DNA from: Arthrobacter sp. MA-N2 | Lineage (GTDB): Bacteria > Actinomycetota > Actinomycetes > Actinomycetales > Micrococcaceae | Direction of reading: 5' to 3' | DNA: 64,000 nucleotides | NCBI RefSeq assembly: GCF_000517125.1 | Contig: NZ_KI912155.1 | Coordinates: 2,398,696 to 2,462,695, forward strand | Shown here: piece by piece, positions 27,681-36,595 of the stretch | Layout of the letters: every line of letters starts with the position of its first letter | Numbering within the stretch: the first letter of the stretch is position 1 | Made by a program: the position numbers and the translations under genes | Notes under the pieces: generated by a model | What the model was told of the DNA's origin: nothing | Database searches by the model: none | Seen by the model: only the letters and a program-made list of their open reading frames with translations

Positions 27681-28913
27681 TCAGTGGATGGACGGGACGG
27701 AACGAGGTCGCACCACAAGCCAGAGGGCTGCCACAGCGCACGCCAGACAGCCTGCCTGGACCGCCCCCATGGGAATGGCGGAGCCGACGCCCAGCGAGCC
27801 AACCACCGGAGGAATGATGCCGGCCATCAGGAAGTTCGAGGCGCCCAGCAAGGAGGCGGCGGTTCCGGCCTGCGCTCCGTGGTTGGCCAAGGCAATCACC
27901 TGGACGCAGGGGAACATGAACCCGGTGGCGAAGATGTAGAACCATAGAGGGACCATGACGCCCCACAGGCCGAAGCCCCACAGGTCGAACGTCACAATCA
28001 GCGCGGCCATCAGCAGCATCCATGCCGTGGCAAAGGCCAGGATCCATTGGGGCGCCACGTGCTTGATGACTCTGGAGCTGATCTGGACGCCGGCGACGAT
28101 GCCTAAGGAGTTGACGCCGAACAGCAGGCCGTATTCCTGGGGGGAGAAGTTGTAGACCTGTTGGAACAGGAAGGTCGACGCCGAGAGGTATGCGAACAGC
28201 CCGCCGAAGTTGAACCCGCCGACCAGCAGCATCCCCACGAAAATCCGGTCGGTCAACACCGCTCTGTAGCGTTGGCCAGCCGTCGACGTCCTCTGCCGGC
28301 GGAGCTCGGCAGGATACGTTTCCCGTATAAGGAATACCGCGGCGACGAACACCAGGATTCCGTAGGTGGCCAAGAAGTAGAAAATCCCGGGCCAAGGCAT
28401 CACCAACAGCAGTTGGGAACCGATGATCGGGGCCAGGATCGGAGCGAGGCCGTTCACCAGCGACATCCGGGAGAACATCCGCACCATGGCATAGCCCGCG
28501 AAGAGGTCCCGGACCATGGCCATGGCCACTACGCCGCCGCCGGCGGCACCGACGCCCATGAGGACGCGGAACAGGGCAAGCGTGTTGATGTCCGTAGACA
28601 ATGCTGCGCCGAGGGAGGATCCGATGTGCAGGGCCGTTGCAAGGATCAAGGGCATCCGGCGTCCGAACTTGTCGCTGAACGGCCCCACCATCAGTTGCCC
28701 GATGGCAAAGCCCACCGTTGTGCCTGTCAATGTGAGTTGGATCGCAGCAGCTGACACGTCGAAGTGATGCTCAAGGGCGGGAAACGCCGGCAGATAGAGG
28801 TCCACTGTAAACGGGCCGAGAGCGGTCAATGCGCCTAGCAGCACGATGTAGAGGAGTTTTTCGCGTCGGCTCAGGAAATCGCCCGGTACAGGGGGAGTGT
28901 TCACGATTATCAA
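27681..28913 (-). CDS. Bcr/CflA family multidrug efflux MFS transporter
   Basis: This is a 410-residue, 12-helix major facilitator. It shows the family motifs TVDLYLPAFPALEHHFDVS after helix 1, GQLMVGPFSDKFGRRMPL between helices 2 and 3, and RVLMGVGAAGGGVVAMAMVRDLF. Bcr/CflA proteins export drugs such as bicyclomycin by proton antiport; the actual substrate here is unknown. It is divergent from the holin-like gene. Confidence 0.9.
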   Translation of the reverse strand: MIIVNTPPVPGDFLSRREKLLYIVLLGALTALGPFTVDLYLPAFPALEHHFDVSAAAIQLTLTGTTVGFAIGQLMVGPFSDKFGRRMPLILATALHIGSSLGAALSTDINTLALFRVLMGVGAAGGGVVAMAMVRDLFAGYAMVRMFSRMSLVNGLAPILAPIIGSQLLLVMPWPGIFYFLATYGILVFVAAVFLIRETYPAELRRQRTSTAGQRYRAVLTDRIFVGMLLVGGFNFGGLFAYLSASTFLFQQVYNFSPQEYGLLFGVNSLGIVAGVQISSRVIKHVAPQWILAFATAWMLLMAALIVTFDLWGFGLWGVMVPLWFYIFATGFMFPCVQVIALANHGAQAGTAASLLGASNFLMAGIIPPVVGSLGVGSAIPMGAVQAGCLACAVAALWLVVRPRSVPSIH

Positions 28914-29086
28914 TCCTATGTGTGACAGATCATATTTATCAGGTGTCCGGGGGCGCGCCGCGGGACCTTCCCGGAAGTTGAGGTTGAAGCTGAATGGTAG
29001 TTTTGTGGACAGGTGTGCGTGGGCGGTGTATTCGTCTCCGTGCCGGAGGCGGGTAGGAGCAAGAAGGAAGCAGTGAGGCGGAACCT

Positions 29087-29935
29087 ATGAGCGGACGTCA
29101 CAGCGGCGAGGCTGGTCAGCGCCAGGGAATGTCGGCGTTGCCGGAGACCCTGAAACTTGCGGCCCGGCTGGCGCCGCGGCAGCTCAACGATGAAATCAGC
29201 ATGGCCAAGCTTGAGCTTAGGAGCAAAGGCAAAAAGCTGGGGGTCGCCGGCGCATTTGCGGGCGTTGCATTGATCTTTCTCTCCTTGCTCGTCATCGCCT
29301 TGGTGGTGGCGGCTATCCTTGGCCTGGCCACCGTCATGCCCCCGTGGTTGGCGGCGCTGGTCGTCGCTGCGGCGTTCTTGTTGATCATTCTCATCGGAGC
29401 GCTCATCGCGTTCCGCACGGTCAAGGGGGCCATGCCGCTTGTGCCTGAGAAGACCATCCGCGGCATCAAACACGATCTGGGCATCGTCAAGGAAGGCACG
29501 GCTTTCGACGCCAGCATCCTCGACCCTTCGTCGGAGGCGTACAAAGCTGCGGAAGCAGTGAAGGCCGCTGCAGCCGAAAAGGCCAAGGCCGAAAAAGCGG
29601 CCAAGGCCGAGGCATACAAAGCCGAGCACCCCCCAGCCCCGAGCGAAGCAGAGCTGCTCCGCCGGCTGGAGCAGCGTCGAGAACACCTCGCCGGCGTTCG
29701 CGATCAGCTCGGGGTCGAACTCGACGTCAAGACCCAGGGGAAGGCCTTCCTCGACGTTGCCGGCCACAAGTTCCACGATGGACGCCGGTTTGCAGCCGAG
29801 AAGCTCGCAGATTTCGGCGAGAAGGTTCCTGCCGGGCTTCCGGAGCGGCTCGCCGCGCGGTGGAAGGATCTGTTCCTCTTCGCCGCCTCTGCCACGGTGG
29901 CTGCAGTGGGACTGCGGAAGCTGTTCAAGAAGTAA
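29087..29935 (+). CDS. holin-superfamily-like (Actinobacterial Holin-X) membrane protein
   Basis: This 282-residue protein has a soluble N-terminus, two adjacent membrane helices (about residues 60-85 and 90-112), an Ala/Lys/Glu-rich helical stretch and a C-terminal hydrophobic end (FLFAASATVAAVGLRKLFKK). The two-helix core resembles the Holin-X / phage holin III group, widespread in actinobacterial chromosomes and not evidence of a prophage. The function is unknown. It precedes the phosphatidyltransferase gene by 50 bp. Confidence 0.72.
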   Translation: MSGRHSGEAGQRQGMSALPETLKLAARLAPRQLNDEISMAKLELRSKGKKLGVAGAFAGVALIFLSLLVIALVVAAILGLATVMPPWLAALVVAAAFLLIILIGALIAFRTVKGAMPLVPEKTIRGIKHDLGIVKEGTAFDASILDPSSEAYKAAEAVKAAAAEKAKAEKAAKAEAYKAEHPPAPSEAELLRRLEQRREHLAGVRDQLGVELDVKTQGKAFLDVAGHKFHDGRRFAAEKLADFGEKVPAGLPERLAARWKDLFLFAASATVAAVGLRKLFKK

Positions 29936-29985
29936 TCGGAACGGCGAGCATCAACGTCAGCCGCGGACGATGGAAAGGGGGACAG

Positions 29986-30609
29986 ATGAAATTCATCGGT
30001 GCGGGCGCGCGCCCCGGTAAGCCGCAGATCGACCACGATCTCATCTTCACCGTCCCCAATTTCCTGACGGTGTTGCGCTTCATGGGCGTTCCGCTGTTCG
30101 TCTGGCTGGTGCTGTGGCAGCGGCAGTACGGTTTCGCAGTGCTGGTCCTCGCGATCATGGGCGGCACGGACTGGGTTGACGGCTACGTCGCGCGGCGCTT
30201 CAATCAGGCCTCCAAGCTGGGCCGCATCCTCGATCCCGTGGCGGACCGCCTGGCACTCATCACCGTCGCTGTCACGCTCGCCATCGCCGGGGTGGTGGAT
30301 TGGTGGTACCTGGCTGCCCTTGTGGTGCCCGACGCCGTCCTTGCCACGGCCTCATTGTTCTATTTCCATAGCCATCCCGACCTTCCGGTGAGCAGGATCG
30401 GCAAGATCCGGACGGCATTCCTCCTTCTGGGTACGCCGCTTCTGGTCTTTTCCAGACTCGAGGTTCCCTTCGCCGGGGCATACTTCGCGATCGCCTGGAT
30501 CTGCCTGGGCCTGGGGCTCGCGGGGCACTGGGTGGCTGCCTACAACTATTTCTGGGCGATCCTCCGCAAGGGCAAAGAGCTCAAAGCCAACGACGGCGGT
30601 CGTCCCTGA
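29986..30609 (+). CDS. CDP-alcohol phosphatidyltransferase family protein
   Basis: This 207-residue membrane enzyme joins a CDP-activated lipid to an alcohol in phospholipid synthesis. The full signature DG-x2-AR-x8-G-x3-D-x3-D is present as DGYVARRFNQASKLGRILD with the following PVAD. Whether it makes phosphatidylglycerol phosphate, cardiolipin or another lipid cannot be told. The ATG at 29986 has an AAAGGGGGA site. The stop overlaps the next ATG (TGATG). Confidence 0.88.
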   Translation: MKFIGAGARPGKPQIDHDLIFTVPNFLTVLRFMGVPLFVWLVLWQRQYGFAVLVLAIMGGTDWVDGYVARRFNQASKLGRILDPVADRLALITVAVTLAIAGVVDWWYLAALVVPDAVLATASLFYFHSHPDLPVSRIGKIRTAFLLLGTPLLVFSRLEVPFAGAYFAIAWICLGLGLAGHWVAAYNYFWAILRKGKELKANDGGRP

Positions 30610-31514
30610 TGGTCTGGGTTGCAGTCCTTCTTGCGGTGCTTGGCGCCTTTTGCCTTGCCATTGGCGCCCAGCGGCAGGGTAGCGCTGTCAAAGCCGACAC
30701 CGGTGGCCTTGCCCTGAGTTCGACGGGCTTTCTGAGGCTTCTCCGGAATCCGCGCTGGATGTTTGGCCTGCTGTTGCTGTGCTTGGGCATGGGAATGAAC
30801 GCTATCGCGCTGGTGTCGGCCCCCCTGACGGTGGTGCAGCCCATCGGTGCCATCGCGTTGGTCATCACCACCGTGGTCAACGCGAAGGACCAGGGGCTCA
30901 GTATCAATCGGGGCACCGTGGTAGCGATTTCGGCTTGCGTGACGGGCTCGGCAATGTTCGTCCTGCTCGCCGTCACCGCCACCCAGGAAAACCACCACGT
31001 CAGCGGCGAGGACGAAATTACCATCGTGCTCCTATTGACCCTCGCGGTCGGGCTCTTTGGAACTTTGGCTGTCATGTTCCGGCACCGTTTGAGCGCATTT
31101 GTGTACATTTTGGGTGCCGGAGTGCTGTTCGGATTCGTCGCGGTGCTGACGCGCATCATCGGCAGGCACCTGCTGGACCCGAACGGGCACTTTCTGCTCA
31201 ACGTGCAGTGGTACACGCTGGTAGCCATTGTGGCTGCAGGCGGGCTCGGTTCGTGGTTCGTGCAGAATGCCTACTCCGGGGGGCCGCCCGATTTGGTGAT
31301 CGCAGGCCTGACCGTGGTCGACCCCATTGTCGGGATCGCCGTCGGGATCGCCATTTTGGGTGAGCTTCGTCCCGATGTCCACGCCGTGGTGGGAATCGGC
31401 ATGGCTGTGGCCGCTTCCCTTGCTATCGTGGGGGTTATTGCCCTGAGCCGGCACCATCCCGAGGTCACCAAGCGGAAACGTGACGCGAAGGCGGCAGCAA
31501 GCCGGAAGGCCTAG
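30609..31514 (+). CDS. DMT-type multi-helix membrane protein
   Basis: This 301-residue protein has about nine hydrophobic helices, including MNAIALVSAPLTVVQPIGAIALVIT and GGPPDLVIAGLTVVDPIVGIAVG, two similar halves typical of drug/metabolite transporters. NIPA-like magnesium transporters look similar. The substrate is unknown. It is translationally coupled to the upstream phosphatidyltransferase by a 1-bp overlap, so a lipid-related role is possible but unproven. The tail is basic. Confidence 0.78.
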   Translation: MVWVAVLLAVLGAFCLAIGAQRQGSAVKADTGGLALSSTGFLRLLRNPRWMFGLLLLCLGMGMNAIALVSAPLTVVQPIGAIALVITTVVNAKDQGLSINRGTVVAISACVTGSAMFVLLAVTATQENHHVSGEDEITIVLLLTLAVGLFGTLAVMFRHRLSAFVYILGAGVLFGFVAVLTRIIGRHLLDPNGHFLLNVQWYTLVAIVAAGGLGSWFVQNAYSGGPPDLVIAGLTVVDPIVGIAVGIAILGELRPDVHAVVGIGMAVAASLAIVGVIALSRHHPEVTKRKRDAKAAASRKA

Positions 31515-31624
31515 GGCAAAGTTCGACAACCGTGCCCCGCACATCCGCGGCAGGCAACCGGCGAAGACACCGCAAGGCCAGACGTTTTGCGATGTTCGCA
31601 CCGTGACCATCAGGAGTTCTCCAC

Positions 31625-32821
31625 GTGACCATTCCCGAAACCAACAAACCCCTCACCATCCTGATTGCGGCGGAGACCTACCGCCCTCAGGTCAACGGTG
31701 CTGCTCAGTTCGGTTACCGGCTTGCCAAAGGCATGAAGGCGCGGGGCCACGACGTCCACGTGCTCGCCTGCCGGGCAGACAACGGCAAGAGCTTCACCGA
31801 GTTCTGTGATGAAGGCACGGTGCACCGCTTGAAGTCCCACGGAGTCTTTACGCACGAGTACTTCCGCATCTGCTACCCGTGGGAAATCAAGAACGACATC
31901 CGGCTGCTCTTCGACAAGGTGCAGCCCGACGTCGTTCATATCCAAAGCCATTACATGATCGGCGAGCACGTTCTTTACGAGGCGAAGAAGCGCGGCATCC
32001 GGATCGTGGCCACAAACCACTTCATGCCGGAAAACCTGAACCCGTTCTTGCCGTTCCCGCAGTGGTTCAAGGACATTATCGGGCGAGTCTCGTGGAAGGA
32101 CATGGGCAAGGTCATGGGCCAGGCCGACGTCGTCACCACTCCCACGCCGCTGGCGGCGAAGGCCATGCACCAGCATGCTTTCCTTCGCAAGGTCCTGCCT
32201 TTGTCCAACGGTATTGACGCGGCTGCTTATGAACTGAAGCCGGGCGAAGAACTCGAGCCGAATCCCAACCCCACCGTTCTTTTCGTCGGCCGCCTTGCCG
32301 AAGAGAAGCACGTGGATGTCCTGATCGACGCCGTCTCCAAGACACCTGCCGAACTCAATGTGCATCTTGAAATTGTCGGCGGCGGAGAGGTCCGTGGTGC
32401 GTTGGAGGCCCAAGCGAAGCGCCTGGGCCTGGGGGAGCGGGTCAGGTTCCTGGGCCTGGCGAGCGATGAGGACCTGAGGAAGGCGTACATTCGCGCTGAC
32501 TTGTTCTGCATGCCCGGAACGGCGGAACTGCAGTCACTCGTGACGCTTGAGGCAATGTCGGCGTCGACGCCGGTTCTCCTCGCCAACGCGATGGCCCTGC
32601 CGCATCTTGTCCGCGAAGGTGAGAACGGGCATCTTTTCACCCCTGGCGACAGCAAGGAATTGGCAGCCAGGATCACCGAGCTCTTTCGTCTGCCGGCTGG
32701 CGAGCTCGAAGCCATGGGCAAGGCCAGCCGCGCGATGGTGGAGCCGCACAGCATCGAAGGCACCCTGCAGACGTTCGAGGATCTCTACCGCGGAGCGTCC
32801 TACGAGGACAAGGTCATCTAG
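31625..32821 (+). CDS. GT4 family glycosyltransferase
   Basis: This 398-residue GT-B fold enzyme transfers a nucleotide-activated sugar, often GDP-mannose in actinobacteria. The N-terminal domain begins LTILIAAETYRPQVNGAAQFG; the C-terminal donor domain has VLFVGRLAEEKHVDVLI and the EX7E-type motif ELQSLVTLEAMS. Related enzymes build glycolipids such as phosphatidylinositol mannosides. The acceptor is unknown. It lies near a phosphatidyltransferase, consistent with envelope lipid work, and just before a tRNA gene. Confidence 0.88.
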   Translation: MTIPETNKPLTILIAAETYRPQVNGAAQFGYRLAKGMKARGHDVHVLACRADNGKSFTEFCDEGTVHRLKSHGVFTHEYFRICYPWEIKNDIRLLFDKVQPDVVHIQSHYMIGEHVLYEAKKRGIRIVATNHFMPENLNPFLPFPQWFKDIIGRVSWKDMGKVMGQADVVTTPTPLAAKAMHQHAFLRKVLPLSNGIDAAAYELKPGEELEPNPNPTVLFVGRLAEEKHVDVLIDAVSKTPAELNVHLEIVGGGEVRGALEAQAKRLGLGERVRFLGLASDEDLRKAYIRADLFCMPGTAELQSLVTLEAMSASTPVLLANAMALPHLVREGENGHLFTPGDSKELAARITELFRLPAGELEAMGKASRAMVEPHSIEGTLQTFEDLYRGASYEDKVI

Positions 32822-32913
32822 TCCCGGTGTGCGCCTGAGCCTTCGGGATGACTATTATTGCTAGAGTGTCTTGGCCCGGGAAACTTCATGAGGAAGCTTT
32901 CCAGACACTTTAA

Positions 32914-32987
32914 GGGGCTATAGCTCAGCTGGTTAGAGCGCGGGACTCATAATCCTAAGGTCCTCGGTTCAAGTCCGAGTAGCCCTA
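32914..32987 (+). tRNA. tRNA with CAT anticodon (Met or Ile2)
   Basis: This is a 74-nt cloverleaf with acceptor GGGGCTA/TAGCCCT (G-T at the first pair), D stem GCTC/GAGC, loop CTCATAA with anticodon CAT, and T stem CTCGG/CCGAG. The anticodon stem CGGGA/TCCTA has one mismatch and one wobble. It lacks initiator features, so it is elongator tRNA-Met or a lysidine-modified tRNA-Ile2; the sequence alone does not decide. The discriminator is A. Confidence 0.88.
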
Positions 32988-32991
32988 CCCG

Positions 32992-33035
32992 AAAAGAGCC
33001 CCTGAGCTGCGGAAACGCAGGGCAGGGGCTCTTTC
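32992..33035 (+). terminator. terminator after the CAT tRNA
   Basis: AAAGAGCCCCTG pairs with CAGGGGCTCTTT around a loop that holds its own small stem (CTGCG/CGCAG). A short T run follows. It closes the tRNA transcript and marks the left border of the accessory-looking region. Confidence 0.85.
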
Positions 33036-33314
33036 GTTTCTTGCGTTCTGAGGCAGTGATCCACCGGAAACGGATCGAGCTAGTTTCCGAATGCCTCCAA
33101 CAGTGAGGTGTTGTCGGGTGCCTCGTGTGTCGTCGTCCAAAAACGTCGCCGCTCGCCGCCGGTGGCGCCAATCATTGCTCTTCGGTCCTCTGGTGTGTGG
33201 CAGCGAGCTCGGCCGGCGGCGTCAGGGCGAGGACGAGAAGGGCGATGACCTATGAGACGTCGAGCAGGAGAACGGACCAGTATCTGCCTACGCGTAGCGG
33301 CCGGGGAATGCCTG

Positions 33315-33848
33315 TCACGGCCGGGTCCCGTTTTGCCGGGCCGGGTTCTGGGTCTGGTCCTCGGTTTCCAGTAGGGCGGCGAGGGCGGCCAGGGCCGGGA
33401 CGGCGTTTTCTATCACGTTCTGATAGGCCTCGGGGAGCCGTTCCAGGGCTTGGCCGAGTCTTCGGTCGTTGGCGGCCTGCCATGCTGCCAATATCTCCGT
33501 GCCGGACTGCGTCAGGCGCAAGTTCACGGCCCGGCGGTCCCCCGGACGGGGCGTACGTTCGAGCAGCCCTGAGGTCACCATCTGCTGGACGAGGCTGCTG
33601 ACCGTATTGGTCGCCAGCCGTTGACGTTCAGCCAGATCACTGACGCCCATGCCGGGCTCATCGGCAAGACGCTGAAGAACCTCCACTTGGGCCATGGGCA
33701 GCGATTCCCACGGGAACTCCTGCCGAACGCTCGAGCGAAGGACCCGCCGCAGGCGGGTGATCACGCCGGTCAGGGACCAGGCATCGGCGCCCGCGTACTC
33801 ACGGACCGTCGGGTCGGTGGCCGGGGCGGATGCATTGGCGGTGTTCAT
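33315..33848 (-). CDS. MarR family transcriptional regulator
   Basis: This 177-residue winged-helix regulator shows AQVEVLQRLADEPGMGVSDLAERQRLATNTVSSLVQQM as the DNA-binding helices and the wing LLERTPRPGDRRAVNLRLT. It is divergent from the MFS exporter, with 41 bp between their starts, and the inverted repeat there is the likely operator. It probably represses the exporter until a ligand binds. Confidence 0.9.
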   Translation of the reverse strand: MNTANASAPATDPTVREYAGADAWSLTGVITRLRRVLRSSVRQEFPWESLPMAQVEVLQRLADEPGMGVSDLAERQRLATNTVSSLVQQMVTSGLLERTPRPGDRRAVNLRLTQSGTEILAAWQAANDRRLGQALERLPEAYQNVIENAVPALAALAALLETEDQTQNPARQNGTRP

Positions 33849-33866
33849 GCCATTAGCCTATCCCGG

Positions 33867-33884
33867 TATTCCCCTTATAGAATA
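33867..33884. promoter_or_regulatory. operator-like repeat over a leaderless promoter
   Basis: TATTC and GAATA form an inverted repeat separated by 8 bp. The right arm overlaps TAGAAT (33879-33884), a good -10 element ending 5 nt before the GTG start of the exporter. That spacing predicts a leaderless mRNA whose promoter is blocked when the MarR protein binds. Inferred from sequence only. Confidence 0.55.
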
Positions 33885-33889
33885 GTTCT

Positions 33890-35404
33890 GTGACCGAACA
33901 AATTTCTTCAGGTGCAGCCCCTTTCGCTGCAGCTTCACCCACCGGCTGGGGGAAGCTGTGGAGGGAACCGGCCAGGCCTGATTGGATCCGGCGACGCCCC
34001 GGTGCCCCGTGGCTGGTCGTGGCAACTGTGTGTATCGGCGCGTTCATGGGCCAGCTGGATGCCAGCATCGTGACCCTGGCGGTGCCGGCCATCAGGACTG
34101 ACATGAACGCCTCGCTCGCCCAGGTGGAGTGGGTGGCGCTGATCTACCTTCTGGTGCTCGTGGGAAGCATCTCCGCGGTCGGCCGACTGGCGGACATGGT
34201 GGGGCGGAAGCTGCTCTACACCTATGGGTTCGCGCTGTTCACCCTCGCGTCCCTGGGTTGCGCGCTTGCCCCTGACATCACCTGGCTCCTGGTCGCCCGG
34301 GCCGTCCAGGCGGTGGGTGCGGCCATGCTGCAGGCCAACAGTGTTGCCTTGATCCGGACCAGCATGCCCGCAGGGAAACTCGGCAAGGCCATCGGCCTCC
34401 AGGGCGCCGCCCAGGCCATCGGCCTGGCCATGGGCCCCTCGGTCGGTGGACTCCTCATCGGCCTGGGCGGGTGGCGGTGGGTGTTCTTCGTCAATATCCC
34501 CGCAGGGGTCATCGGGTTGCTGCTGGGCTGGTTCCTGCTCCCGCGCACCCACGTCAAGGCCCCCCGCGCTCGACTGGACTGGCTGGGGCTGGTTGCTCTG
34601 ATGCCGGCCGTCGGCGCCCTGCTCCTGGCTTTGTCGGAGGCGGCCAGGCTCGGCTTCGGCGACTCCGTTGTTCTCGGGCTGCTGGGGGCATCGCTGGTTC
34701 TTTTCGCCTTCTTTGTCATGCGGGAGCGCCGGGCAAGACACCCTTTGGTGGACCTGTCGCTGTTCACGTCGGGGAGCTTCAGCCGGGGCGTCGCGACGGG
34801 GCTGCTGGGCTATCTCGTGTTGTTCGGAGTCCTGTTCGTCACGCCCCTCCATCTGGAGTCGGAGTATTCCCTCCCCCCTGCCCAGGCCGGACTGTTGCTG
34901 ACGGTCCTGCCAGTCGCGCTGGGTCTCGTCGCGCCCGTTGCAGGCCTGCTCGCGGACCGGTTCGGGGCCCGGTTGCCGGCATCGGCCGGCATGGGACTGG
35001 TCACGACCGCCCTGGCTGTGCTGGTCTTTTCCCCCCGCGATTTGTGGGTCACGGCAGCCGCCCTCGCGGCCATGGGGCTTGGCCTGGGCCTATTCACCCC
35101 GGCCAACAACGCGTCCGTCGCAGCGGCCGGTCACGCCCATCAGGCGGGCATGGTCAGTGGAGTGTTGAACATGACCCGGGGCGTCGGAACCTCCCTTGGC
35201 GTCGCCCTGGGCGCCGTCGCCTACTCCCTCGCTAACGCCCTGGGAAACAGCGGGGGAGCGGCCCCGCTTCCCGGACTCGGATTTCGGATGGCCGTAGCAC
35301 TCTTCGCGGTCCTCGGTGCCGTGGCAGTTGTACTGTCATTCCTGGGACGGCGCGCCCGCCCCAGGGCTGTTCCGGACCCGGAGGGCCGTCCGGAACTCGG
35401 CTGA
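33890..35404 (+). CDS. MFS transporter, DHA2 (14-helix) type
   Basis: This 504-residue exporter has about 14 helices and the drug:H+ antiporter motifs GRLADMVGRKLLYTYGF (motif A) and MGQLDASIVTLAVPAI near helix 1. Export of drugs or amphipathic compounds is usual. The GTG at 33890 has no ribosome binding site but lies 5 nt after a -10-like TAGAAT, consistent with leaderless translation. Downstream lgt and penicillin-binding-protein genes follow on the same strand. Confidence 0.9.
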   Translation: MTEQISSGAAPFAAASPTGWGKLWREPARPDWIRRRPGAPWLVVATVCIGAFMGQLDASIVTLAVPAIRTDMNASLAQVEWVALIYLLVLVGSISAVGRLADMVGRKLLYTYGFALFTLASLGCALAPDITWLLVARAVQAVGAAMLQANSVALIRTSMPAGKLGKAIGLQGAAQAIGLAMGPSVGGLLIGLGGWRWVFFVNIPAGVIGLLLGWFLLPRTHVKAPRARLDWLGLVALMPAVGALLLALSEAARLGFGDSVVLGLLGASLVLFAFFVMRERRARHPLVDLSLFTSGSFSRGVATGLLGYLVLFGVLFVTPLHLESEYSLPPAQAGLLLTVLPVALGLVAPVAGLLADRFGARLPASAGMGLVTTALAVLVFSPRDLWVTAAALAAMGLGLGLFTPANNASVAAAGHAHQAGMVSGVLNMTRGVGTSLGVALGAVAYSLANALGNSGGAAPLPGLGFRMAVALFAVLGAVAVVLSFLGRRARPRAVPDPEGRPELG

Positions 35405-35466
35405 CCATAAGGTTGCCGAGCAAGAATGTTTTTGCCCAAACCTCCCGAACAGGATCCCGAACCTTC

Positions 35467-36363
35467 ATGACCGCCAGTGATTCATTCATTCCGTCCCCGA
35501 CGGTGAGCGCCTTTCACGTGGGCCCCCTGACGATCCATTTCTACGCCCTGTGCATCCTCGCCGGGATCGGTCTGGCCGTCTGGCTTACTTCCAGGCGTTG
35601 GACCGCCCGGGGCGGCCAGGCCGGGCAGGTGCTGGACATTTGCCTTTGGGCGGTGCCCGCAGGGATCATCGGGGGCCGGATCTACCACGTCATCACCGAC
35701 CCTGAGCTTTATTTCTTTCCGGGGAAGAATCCATGGAATGCCTTTGCCATCTGGGACGGCGGCCTGGGGATCTGGGGCGCCGTGGCCCTGGGGGTAGCGG
35801 GGGCGTGGATCGGCTGCCGCAGGGCGCAGGTATCTTTGGTTGCGTTCCTGGACGCGGTGGCACCGGGGGTGGTTTTTGCCCAGGCCCTGGGCCGGTGGGG
35901 CAACTGGTTCAACAACGAGCTCTACGGGGATCCGACGGCCCTGCCGTGGAGACTCCAGATCCACCAGATAGACCCTGCCACTGGGTCAGCGGTGACCGAT
36001 CCCTCCGGTGCTCCGGTAATCCTGGGCTATTTCCAGCCAACATTCCTCTACGAATCGCTGTGGTGCGTCGTCGTCGGGCTGCTTCTTTTGTATGTGGACC
36101 GGCGCTTCACTCTCGGGGCGGGAAGCGTGTTCTCCCTGTACGTTGCCGGATACACGGCGGGACGCTTCGCTTTTGAACTGATGCGCTCCGACTATGCCAA
36201 CCTGATCCTGGGGCTCCGGGTGAACACCTGGGTTGCCGCCCTGATCTTCCTTGCCGGTGCCGTCGCGTTTGCCCTGCTGTTCCGGCGCAGACGCTCGATG
36301 GCCGTGCCCGGGGACTCCGCCCCGCAGACAACCCTCACCGAAGGAATGTCTTTATGCTCATGA
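35467..36363 (+). CDS. lgt: prolipoprotein diacylglyceryl transferase
   Basis: Lgt attaches diacylglycerol from phosphatidylglycerol to lipobox cysteines. The 298-residue, seven-helix protein shows the FHVGPLTIHFYAL start, GGRIYHVITDPELYF, the signature GRWGNWFNNELYGDPT and QPTFLYESLW. The ATG at 35467 is preferred because the longer frame from 35413 adds a polar, non-homologous start. An additional chromosomal lgt is expected elsewhere, making this an accessory copy; that cannot be checked here. Confidence 0.9.
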   Translation: MTASDSFIPSPTVSAFHVGPLTIHFYALCILAGIGLAVWLTSRRWTARGGQAGQVLDICLWAVPAGIIGGRIYHVITDPELYFFPGKNPWNAFAIWDGGLGIWGAVALGVAGAWIGCRRAQVSLVAFLDAVAPGVVFAQALGRWGNWFNNELYGDPTALPWRLQIHQIDPATGSAVTDPSGAPVILGYFQPTFLYESLWCVVVGLLLLYVDRRFTLGAGSVFSLYVAGYTAGRFAFELMRSDYANLILGLRVNTWVAALIFLAGAVAFALLFRRRRSMAVPGDSAPQTTLTEGMSLCS

Positions 36364-36595
36364 AAGGCACCTTCCGGGGAAAGATCCTTGCCTCCACCGG
36401 CTTGCCCGTCCGGCACCGTACGGCTGAGGCCATCGAGGGGGCTGGGAGACCGGGAAGGCTACCCAGGGCGGCGTATCGGGCTCCCGCTTCCGAGCCCCCC
36501 GATGTGACCAGCCTCGGAACCCGGGCGCTTGAGAGGCGCGGGGGGACCAGGCCCGACAACCAACACGATCCATCGCCAGAGAACCTGAGGAAGAT
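36364..36595. other. 232-bp gap between lgt and the penicillin-binding protein gene
   Basis: This is GC-rich sequence with an open frame through it (from 36354) that does not look like protein and runs out of frame into the next gene. It may be an untranslated leader. No terminator or clear promoter was found. Confidence 0.4.

Noticed and set aside
29087..29935. Holin-like gene as evidence for a prophage
   Set aside because: No other phage genes are near; this holin-like family is common in actinobacterial chromosomes.
33036..33314. Remnant of an integrase next to the CAT tRNA
   Set aside because: No frame in this stretch shows integrase motifs; only short hydrophobic fragments are visible.
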